A DNA stretch of 5,809 bases, from NCBI GenBank assembly GCA_946623915.1, contig CAMORQ010000140.1:1-5809 (forward strand). The letters are read 5' to 3'. Made by a program: the position numbers and the translations under genes. The notes beneath the pieces were generated by a model. The model saw nothing but the letters and a program-made list of their open reading frames with translations, was not told the DNA's origin and did no database searches. The stretch comes from an uncultured Coriobacteriaceae bacterium. Its GTDB lineage: Bacteria; Actinomycetota; Coriobacteriia; Coriobacteriales; Eggerthellaceae. Every line of letters begins with the position of its first letter. Position 1 is the stretch's first letter. This document shows, in pieces, positions 1 through 4,799 of the stretch.

Positions 1-703
1 CCAAAGACAGCTCTTCCATCAATTCCATCTGGGAAAGCACGTACTCGGGGGTTCCCGACAGGGCCACCTTGCCTTCGTCTAGGACGTACACCACGTCCGC
101 AAGGGCGGCTTCCTCCATGAAATGCGTGATCACGACGATGGTCATGCCCGCGTCGTTCAATTCGCGGCACACGCGTTGCAGCCCGGCACGGCCACGCGGG
201 TCGAGCATGGCAGATGCTTCGTCGAGCACGAGGATCTGCGGGCGCATGGCCAGCATGCCGGCAATGGCCACGCGCTGCTTCTGACCGCCCGAAAGCGCGT
301 TGGTCTCCTTTTTCTCGAAGCCCTGCAGACCGACAGCGGCAAGGGCCTCGGTCACGCGCTCCCGCAGCTCGTCAGCGGGAACGCCCAAGTTTTCGGGTCC
401 GAACGCGACGTCGTTTTCAATCAAGCTGGCCACAATCTGATCGTCGGGATTTTGGAACACCAACCCAGCGTTGCTGCGGATGAAAAACGTCGCATCCGCA
501 TCGTCGGTGCGGCGCCCAAGCACTTCCACGTACCCTTCGTCGGGAACGAGCAGGGCGTTGATGTGCTTGGCCAACGTGGATTTGCCCGAACCGTTTCCGC
601 CCAATACCGCGACGAACTGCCCAGGTTCCACATGCAGGCTTACGCCGTCAAGCACAAATCGCTGACCGTCGTAGGTGAATCGCACGTCATGAAAATCGAT
701 CAC
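1..703 (-). CDS. ecfA1: ECF transporter ATP-binding subunit (EcfA1/CbiO type), partial, C-terminus off the left edge
   Basis: This is an ABC ATPase of an energy-coupling factor (ECF) vitamin importer, which hydrolyses ATP on the cytoplasmic face to drive uptake by the EcfT/S-component membrane part. All nucleotide-binding motifs are visible: Walker A GGNGSGKST (residues 35-43), Q-loop VFQNPDDQ with Q84, signature LSGGQ (137-141), Walker B ILVLDE (157-162), D-loop SAMLD, and the switch histidine H194 in VITHFMEEA. The VFQNPDDQ and MLDPRGR stretches are typical of EcfA1 rather than general ABC ATPases. The start is a GTG at 703, preceded at 6-base spacing by AAGAAAGG. The 234 codons seen imply that roughly 40-50 residues are missing, since the family is usually about 275-285 long. 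It follows ribU by 71 bases with no visible promoter, so co-transcription is likely; ecfA2 and ecfT would be expected beyond the left edge. The EcfA1 assignment over EcfA2 is by motif only. Confidence 0.9.
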   Translation of the reverse strand, partial: MIDFHDVRFTYDGQRFVLDGVSLHVEPGQFVAVLGGNGSGKSTLAKHINALLVPDEGYVEVLGRRTDDADATFFIRSNAGLVFQNPDDQIVASLIENDVAFGPENLGVPADELRERVTEALAAVGLQGFEKKETNALSGGQKQRVAIAGMLAMRPQILVLDEASAMLDPRGRAGLQRVCRELNDAGMTIVVITHFMEEAALADVVYVLDEGKVALSGTPEYVLSQMELMEELSL

Positions 704-735
704 TGTTGGCCTTTCTTGCAACAAGGCGCGCCACA

Positions 736-762
736 GGCTCGTTTACGCGGGGCAAACGAGCC
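736..762 (-). repeat. Perfect 9-bp hairpin between ribU and ecfA1
   Basis: The arms GGCTCGTTT and AAACGAGCC are perfectly complementary around a 9-base loop (GCCCCGCGT on the minus strand). It lies wholly within the 71-base gap between the ribU stop and the ecfA1 start. No T-run follows it in the direction of transcription, so it is not a standard intrinsic terminator. It could be an mRNA-stability or processing element that sets S-component versus ATPase levels, or a partial attenuator; this role is inference. Confidence 0.6.
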
Positions 763-774
763 GTTTCGAACAAG

Positions 775-1365
775 CTAGCGCCCTACCACCTGGTCTTTCC
801 TGGGGGTTATCAGGTTCGATACGCTCTTGTACACGATGCCCGTGAGAATGCCGTTGACAACGCCCTTCAGGATGTTGAACGGAATAAGGGCGGGCACGAT
901 AAGCCCGATGACGGCGTCGAGGGGGTACCCGTAGAAAATCGGGTCGATGACCAGGTTGGCCACCACGGCCACCACCACCTGCACCACCGTGGCCACCGTA
1001 AGGCCGATGACCGCTCCCTTGAAGGTATGGTTGCGCTTGTAGATGGCGCATGCCGGGTAGATGTAGGCTGCCGCCACGATGATGTTCATGACCGCGCCGA
1101 CCCAGTTACCGGTGAACATGCCGTGCACGAGCGCTGCCACCACGCCAACGAGCACGCCAGCGCCCGGACCGTAGGCAAAGCCGACCACCATGGCAGGCGT
1201 CAGCGATACGTCCAGTTTCAGGAAGCCGCCTGCGAACAGGGGCGGCGTCTCGATGAAACTGAGAAGCACGCTTATAGCGCACATGAGCGCCATGGTCACG
1301 AGCGTGCGCGTGTCCCATCTGTTCGTGTTTGTGTAAGTCGCTTGCGATGTTGCCTGTCCAGCCAT
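775..1365 (-). CDS. ribU: Riboflavin ECF transporter S component RibU
   Basis: This is a 196-residue integral membrane protein that binds riboflavin and passes it into the cell with an ECF ATPase/EcfT module. After a polar N-terminus it has about six hydrophobic segments, near residues 21-39, 55-66, 68-82, 88-108, 116-140 and 155-180. The FLKLD motif (48-52) followed by a PA-x2-VGFAYGP-x-AG stretch is characteristic of RibU, as is IPFN-x-LKG near 161-168. Length matches the family (about 190-210). The start is ATG 1365 because GAAAGGA sits 6 bases upstream and everything further upstream is terminator and riboswitch; an in-frame ATG at 1476 would run through the terminator and is rejected. 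An FMN riboswitch directly upstream strongly supports riboflavin as substrate. An EcfA-type ATPase follows on the same strand. The alternative, another vitamin S component, is unlikely given both motif and switch. Confidence 0.93.
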   Translation of the reverse strand: MAGQATSQATYTNTNRWDTRTLVTMALMCAISVLLSFIETPPLFAGGFLKLDVSLTPAMVVGFAYGPGAGVLVGVVAALVHGMFTGNWVGAVMNIIVAAAYIYPACAIYKRNHTFKGAVIGLTVATVVQVVVAVVANLVIDPIFYGYPLDAVIGLIVPALIPFNILKGVVNGILTGIVYKSVSNLITPRKDQVVGR

Positions 1366-1371
1366 TGCTCG

Positions 1372-1378
1372 TCCTTTC
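1372..1378 (-). promoter_or_regulatory. Ribosome binding site of ribU
   Basis: GAAAGGA on the minus strand lies 6 bases before ATG 1365. It decides the ribU start against the in-frame upstream ATG at 1476, which lies between the aptamer and the terminator hairpin. Confidence 0.8.
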
Positions 1379-1417
1379 TCTCCAAGGCGATCCGAACCGG
1401 GTGCGTTTTCCGCCTTG

Positions 1418-1455
1418 AAAAGAAAACGGCCCGTATGAATTCCCTTCATACAGGC
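1418..1455 (-). terminator. Intrinsic terminator of the FMN riboswitch
   Basis: The minus-strand arms GCCTGTATGAA (1455-1445) and TTCATACGGGC (1439-1429) form an 11-bp stem with one G-T wobble around the loop GGGAA. They are followed by the T-rich tract CGTTTTCTTTT. It lies 30 bases after the aptamer and before the ribU ribosome binding site, so it is the expression platform: FMN-bound aptamer should allow this hairpin to form and stop transcription. I could not see a strong antiterminator; the best candidate is UACAG, in the conserved 3' part of the aptamer, pairing with CUGUA of the terminator's 5' arm (5 bp). Confidence 0.9.
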
Positions 1456-1485
1456 TCTACGAGTGTTGCCGCACATGCGGATACT

Positions 1486-1631
1486 CTGCCTCTTCCATCC
1501 GGACTGTAACCGTTGGTCTGGGAATCTTCACCCAAGTCAGCCTGACCTCTCGGCCAGGGTCGCGGACTCGCAGCGCGCAAAACGCCACCTGCATTACCGC
1601 CAGTGGGGACTTTCACCCCGCCCTGAAACAG
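1486..1631 (-). ncRNA. FMN riboswitch (RFN element)
   Basis: The minus strand carries the conserved RFN blocks in order: GGGTGAAAGTCCCCACTGGC then GGTAATGC, GAGTCCGCGACC, GGGTGAAGATTCCCAG, and ACGGTTACAGTCCGGATG. The closing helix P1 is CTGTTTC (1631-1625) paired with GAGGCAG (1492-1486), with two G-U pairs. An internal hairpin CCTGGCC-GAGA-GGTCAGG has a GNRA tetraloop, as is common in the variable arm. It binds flavin mononucleotide; with the downstream terminator it should repress ribU when flavin is plentiful. Transcription probably begins only about 8-10 bases before P1. Confidence 0.97.
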
Positions 1632-1646
1632 AATTCATTGCAGCTA

Positions 1647-1675
1647 ACTATACGCCTGGGACGCCTAGGCGTCAA
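1647..1675 (-). promoter_or_regulatory. Sigma70/SigA-type promoter for the FMN riboswitch-ribU transcript
   Basis: On the minus strand there is a -35 TTGACG (1675-1670) and a -10 TATAGT (1652-1647) separated by exactly 17 bases. The predicted start falls at about 1639-1641, a few bases before riboswitch P1, which is where a leader promoter should be. The spacing, near-consensus hexamers and position make this a strong prediction. A palindrome overlaps the -35 (separate entry). Confidence 0.85.
1660..1673. repeat. Perfect 14-bp palindrome overlapping the ribU -35
   Basis: GACGCCTAGGCGTC is a perfect palindrome covering four bases of the -35 hexamer and ten bases of the promoter spacer. A dimeric regulator bound here would block RNA polymerase, so it is a candidate operator giving a second control on top of the riboswitch. 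No regulator is known from the window. Confidence 0.5.
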
Positions 1676-1691
1676 CGGGTGCACGCACCCG
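1676..1691. repeat. 7-bp inverted repeat just upstream of the ribU -35
   Basis: CGGGTGC and GCACCCG (arms, either strand) flank a 2-base centre. It lies between the CoA-transferase stop and the ribU promoter, abutting the -35. No T-run follows on either strand, so it is a poor intrinsic terminator; a non-canonical terminator for the CoA-transferase gene or part of a compound operator are both possible. Confidence 0.45.
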
Positions 1692-1759
1692 GTTCACCAT
1701 TGCGACTATTGCGACCACAGCAAGGTTGCGCAAGGCGCAGGGAAACCGCCGGTAAAACC

Positions 1760-3268
1760 CTACAGACACACGGGCACCTCGAAGGGCAGCAGGTCGAGGA
1801 TGTCCTTTTGGATGTCGACGCCGTCATAGACCTCGACGAGCTCTAAGCCGCCCTTGCCCAGACGGAACACGCAACGTTCCGTCACGTAGAGCACTTCCTG
1901 GCCGTTGTCGTGCGCATTCTGCGCCGAAAAGCTAATGGCGCCCACGCGATCGACGATCTTGCGGATGCGCCCTTCCTGCACGATGTTCACCACACCATAG
2001 CTATCTTCGATTTCCAACCCACCAGCTGTGAAGCTGAAGCAGAACACCACCTTGCGTGTGGTCTGCGTGATGTTGGCAAAGCCTCCGATGCCCGCAAGTT
2101 TCCCGGGGCTGAAATGCGCATTCACGTTTCCTTCGCGGTCCACTTCCAAAGCGCCCAGGAAGCAGATGTCTAAGCCCCCGCCATCGTAGAAGTCGAACAT
2201 CTGGGCCGTCGAGCAGATGCTGTGCGCGCCGACGGCCGAACCAAACGCCGCGCCCGAAGTGGGCATCCCGCCGAAAGCGCCGTCCTCCACCGTCAGGGTC
2301 ACGCGGCTGAGCAGGCCGCGCTTGGCCGCTTCGATGCTGACGCCTTCGGGTATGCCGATGCCTATGTTGACGACCATGCCGCCTTCCAGTTCCTTCACCG
2401 CGCGCCGAGCGACGCGCGTGCGAACCGGGCTGGTTTTCGCCGGCTTGTTCGTCAGGACGAATTCGGTAATCTCTTCGGCCGTCATGAAGCGGTCGCCGCA
2501 AAACGACGGGTCGTAGTCGTCGGCGCCGAGCACCGGGGTCTGCTCGGGACACAGAACCAGGTAGTCCACAAGCGCCATGGGCACGATGCTTTCCCAGGGC
2601 CGCCGCTTTTCGACGATACGCTCGACCTGCACGATCACGATACCGCCGTTGCGCTTGGTGGCCTGCGCAAGCGAAAGCGCGTCGACCACGCAGCTTTCTT
2701 TTTCCATGGTGATATTGCCGAAACGGTCGCAGCTGCTCGCCTTCATGAGCGCCACGTCGAAACGCGGCACCTTGTACTTCAGGTAACGTTCGCCGTCGAT
2801 TTCGATGTCGTCAACCCAGTCTTCGCAGGCCAGGTCGTTCAGCTTGCTGCCGCCGATCTTCGGGTCGACGAACAGGTTGACGCCGCTCTTGGTTATGTAG
2901 TAATCGCTGCCGCGCGCCGCCTCGCGAATCATGTGGGACAGGGCGCCGAGCGGGAAGTTGTAGCCCGCCACGCGGTTTTCCAACACGGCCTTTTCGGAGC
3001 CCGGCATGGTGGGAAAATGGCTGATCATCAACCGCTTCGTGGCGCCGTTTGTGACTATGCGCTCGCAATCGGAACCTTCCTCCCAGTTGCCGAAGCCCGA
3101 CGAACAGTACAAGGTAAGGTCGCCGGGTGCCCCCGTGCGCTCGTATCGCTGCGCCAAGGCGCCGAGTAGCTCGAGCGGGTTGGCGAGGGCCAAAAAGGCG
3201 TTTACCCCGATGAAGGAGCCGTCTTTGATGTGGGATACCGCTTCTTCCAGACTGACGAACTGGGGCAT
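1760..3268 (-). CDS. Single-chain family I acyl-CoA:carboxylate CoA-transferase (YdiF/propionate CoA-transferase type)
   Basis: This 502-residue cytoplasmic enzyme should move CoA between a short-chain acyl-CoA and a free carboxylate through a glutamyl-CoA thioester. Both halves of the family I fold are on one chain: an alpha-like half (about 1-275) and a beta-like half (about 285-495), the latter starting with ARRAVKEL and the glycine-rich VVNIGIGIPEGV (299-310). The catalytic glutamate is E328 in LTVEDG, followed by GG-x-P-x-SG-x2-FG as in YdiF and Pct. Length is close to the usual 515-525. The start ATG 3268 has GAGGAGG 8 bases upstream. A dedicated promoter and dyads precede it, and it is separated from neighbours on both sides, so it is probably monocistronic. 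The substrate cannot be read from sequence: acetate, propionate, butyrate or a 3-oxoacid are all possible. A role in fermentation or organic-acid use is inference. Confidence 0.9.
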   Translation of the reverse strand: MPQFVSLEEAVSHIKDGSFIGVNAFLALANPLELLGALAQRYERTGAPGDLTLYCSSGFGNWEEGSDCERIVTNGATKRLMISHFPTMPGSEKAVLENRVAGYNFPLGALSHMIREAARGSDYYITKSGVNLFVDPKIGGSKLNDLACEDWVDDIEIDGERYLKYKVPRFDVALMKASSCDRFGNITMEKESCVVDALSLAQATKRNGGIVIVQVERIVEKRRPWESIVPMALVDYLVLCPEQTPVLGADDYDPSFCGDRFMTAEEITEFVLTNKPAKTSPVRTRVARRAVKELEGGMVVNIGIGIPEGVSIEAAKRGLLSRVTLTVEDGAFGGMPTSGAAFGSAVGAHSICSTAQMFDFYDGGGLDICFLGALEVDREGNVNAHFSPGKLAGIGGFANITQTTRKVVFCFSFTAGGLEIEDSYGVVNIVQEGRIRKIVDRVGAISFSAQNAHDNGQEVLYVTERCVFRLGKGGLELVEVYDGVDIQKDILDLLPFEVPVCL

Positions 3269-3303
3269 GGCGCAAGCCTCCTCGCTTCGGTGTTTGACAC
3301 GTC

Positions 3304-3321
3304 CCTATTGTAGCGAATAGG
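3304..3321 (-). promoter_or_regulatory. Candidate -10 with overlapping dyad upstream of the CoA-transferase
   Basis: TACAAT (minus, 3312-3307) is a good -10 about 38 bases before the start codon, leaving a leader of roughly 30 bases that contains the ribosome binding site. No convincing -35 lies at 16-18 bases. The hexamer sits inside an inverted repeat, CCTATT and AATAGG with a 6-base centre (3304-3321), suggesting that a repressor may bind over the -10. A missing -35 fits an activator-dependent promoter. Confidence 0.45.
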
Positions 3322-3357
3322 CGTTTCGCGTTGCGCTGAAATCGCACGGGTTATCAG

Positions 3358-3379
3358 GTGTGATGTATATGCAGCACAC
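3358..3379. repeat. 22-bp imperfect dyad upstream of the CoA-transferase promoter
   Basis: The ends GTGTG and CACAC and the inner parts TG, ATAT and CA are symmetric: 18 of 22 positions match the reverse complement. Its centre lies about 68 bases upstream of the predicted transcription start, a usual place for an activator. The spacing between TGTG and CACA (12 bases) differs from the CRP/FNR-type site (8). It is the best operator candidate for the CoA-transferase gene, but the binding protein is unknown. Confidence 0.5.
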
Positions 3380-3409
3380 GTAGGTACACGCGACTTCTGC
3401 GGTCGTGCT

Positions 3410-3429
3410 CGACGTCGTTTCCGACGTCG
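3410..3429 (-). repeat. Duplicated CGACGTCG palindrome forming an 8-bp hairpin with GAAA loop
   Basis: CGACGTCG, itself a palindrome, occurs twice (3410-3417 and 3422-3429) with 4 bases between. On the minus-strand transcript it folds into an 8-bp stem capped by a GAAA tetraloop, a stable GNRA hairpin. It lies about 80 bases past the U32-gene stop. There is no T-run after it. It may be a non-canonical terminator or 3'-end protector, or a double protein-binding site on DNA. Confidence 0.5.
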
Positions 3430-3442
3430 GTGTTCGAGACAG

Positions 3443-3468
3443 ATTCCCGTCCGGCACAGACGGGGAAT
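3443..3468 (-). terminator. Weak candidate terminator hairpin after the U32 gene
   Basis: On the minus strand ATTCCCCGTC pairs with GACGGGAAT (9 bp, one bulged C) around a 7-base loop, about 40 bases past the stop codon. The following bases, CTGTCTCG, are only mildly T-containing, so termination is uncertain. Together with the next hairpin (3410-3429) it may close the proS-U32 transcript in the manner of G+C-rich bacteria that lack strong T-runs. Confidence 0.3.
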
Positions 3469-3506
3469 GCTCTCGCGCAGCATCGCGAAAGCAATCGGGG
3501 TCCTTG

Positions 3507-4799
3507 TCAGGCCTTGATGCGCAGAATGTCGTGGGGACTCAGCTCGAAGGGGCACGTGAAGGAATACAGCTCCATCGTGCGGTTGGCCACCTGAACGGGA
3601 CCGGGGAACACGTCAGCCGCCGGCGGGAAGCCCGGATGGTCGGGGTCTACGCCCACATAGCGCAAATCGCGCACTACCACCGTGCGCACCGGTTCGTGCG
3701 GGGAAAGCACTTCCAGCTCGTCGCCTTCCGCAAAGCGGTTGCGGCACAGGCCGGTCGCGATACCACCCTCGGATTCCACAACCTCGAACGCCCAGTGATA
3801 GTTGCGGGTATAGCGGTCGTCTTGCGGGGTTTGATGGGCGGGGCCGAAATAGAAGCCCGTGCCGTAGGGTCGGTGCGACACCGTGTCCAGCTCGCCCATG
3901 AAGTCGGCCGGATCGGCGCCGTCGAGCACCTGACGGTAAGCGTTGACCACCGTGGCCACGTAGAACGCCTTCTTGTTGCGCCCTTCGATTTTCAGCGAAT
4001 TCACCCCGGCTTCGCGCAGAGCATCCAAGTGCTCGAGCATGCAGAGATCCTTCGCGTTCATGATGTAGCTGCCGCGGTCATCCTCCTCGATCGGGAAGTA
4101 CTGCCCAGGACGCGTTTCTTCCTGCAACGCATACTTCCATCGGCACGGCTGCGCGCAATTGCCCGCCACGCCGGAGCGGTCGGTCATGAAGTCGCTGATA
4201 AGGCAGCGGCCGGACACCGCCATGCACATGGATCCGTGCACGAAGGTTTCAATCTCCAAGTCGTCGGGAAGCGCCGCGCGCATGGCCGCGATGTCGGCAA
4301 GCGACATTTCCCGTGCGCACACGATGCGTTTGGCTCCCAAGTTGTACCAGGTAAGCGCTGCACGCGTGTTGGAAATGGACGCCTGCGTGCTCACATGGAT
4401 ATCCACGTCTGGCGCCTGCTCACGCGCAAGCGAAAACGCGCCCAGGTCCCCGATGATGAACGCGTCGATGCCCGACTCCCCCAGCACGCGCAGGTAGTCC
4501 GCCAAATCGTCCAGGTCGCGCTCGTACATCTGCGTGTTGCAGGTAACGTGCACCGCCACGCCACGTTCGTGAGCGTAATCAACCACGCGCGGCATGTCGT
4601 CGAGCGAGAAGTTGTCCGCACGTGCGCGCATCCCGAAGCGGTCAGTGGCCAGGTAGACCGCGTCCGCCCCGAACCGGATGGCGAACTCCATCTGCTCCCA
4701 TCCGCCCGCAGGCGCAAGGAGTTCGGGCTTACAATCCGACTTGCTCAAGATAGTGTGCAACAGGGTCGGCGGTGGCGCGAGCGGCTTCGAGCACGGCAT
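3507..4799 (-). CDS. Peptidase U32 family protein, TrhP/YrrO/YegQ-like (probable tRNA U34 hydroxylation)
   Basis: The 430-residue protein carries the U32 signature intact: E-T-F-V-H-G-S-M-C-x4-G-R-C-L-I-S (184-202), with a cysteine cluster C192, C199, C215, C219 and a further C253 in MNAKDLCML, consistent with the iron-sulfur site known in this family. The N-terminal half (from KPELLAPAGGWE, 24-35) looks like the usual TIM-barrel; SLKIEGR (268-274) and YVATVVNAYR are typical of the TrhP/YrrO branch. Family members once called collagenases are now known to help hydroxylate tRNA U34 (TrhP) or rRNA (RlhA), so a tRNA-modification role is more likely than proteolysis; this is inference by similarity. 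The start is uncertain. ATG 4799 overlaps proS by 71 bases and has no clear ribosome binding site. An in-frame TTG at 4748, giving 413 residues, is an alternative. Either way, translation is probably coupled to proS. Confidence 0.88.
   Translation of the reverse strand: MPCSKPLAPPPTLLHTILSKSDCKPELLAPAGGWEQMEFAIRFGADAVYLATDRFGMRARADNFSLDDMPRVVDYAHERGVAVHVTCNTQMYERDLDDLADYLRVLGESGIDAFIIGDLGAFSLAREQAPDVDIHVSTQASISNTRAALTWYNLGAKRIVCAREMSLADIAAMRAALPDDLEIETFVHGSMCMAVSGRCLISDFMTDRSGVAGNCAQPCRWKYALQEETRPGQYFPIEEDDRGSYIMNAKDLCMLEHLDALREAGVNSLKIEGRNKKAFYVATVVNAYRQVLDGADPADFMGELDTVSHRPYGTGFYFGPAHQTPQDDRYTRNYHWAFEVVESEGGIATGLCRNRFAEGDELEVLSPHEPVRTVVVRDLRYVGVDPDHPGFPPAADVFPGPVQVANRTMELYSFTCPFELSPHDILRIKA

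Noticed and set aside
122..778. Plus-strand open frame (218 codons) opposite the ECF ATPase
   Set aside because: The minus strand carries all ABC ATPase motifs; this frame has none of its own.
1366..1476. N-terminal extension of RibU from ATG 1476, or a leader peptide
   Set aside because: The segment consists of the terminator hairpin and T-tract; a good ribosome binding site precedes ATG 1365, and the extension resembles no RibU N-terminus.
706..1509. Plus-strand open frame (267 codons) opposite ribU and the riboswitch
   Set aside because: It is rich in His/Asp/Arg and reads through the antisense of the riboswitch and terminator, so it is not a credible gene.
1699..1715. CRISPR-like or tandem repeat array
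   Set aside because: Only two 8-base copies are present, with no spacers of regular length.
2222..3169. Plus-strand open frame (315 codons) opposite the CoA-transferase
   Set aside because: Composition is shadow-like, no domain is recognised, and the opposite strand encodes a complete enzyme with its catalytic motif.
3358..3379. CRP/FNR-type site
   Set aside because: The symmetric ends resemble TGTG/CACA, but their spacing is 12 bases instead of 8, so the match to that consensus fails.
3202..3555. Minus-strand open frame (117 codons) in the U32/CoA-transferase intergenic region
   Set aside because: It overlaps both neighbouring genes out of frame and is Arg-rich, with no recognisable domain.
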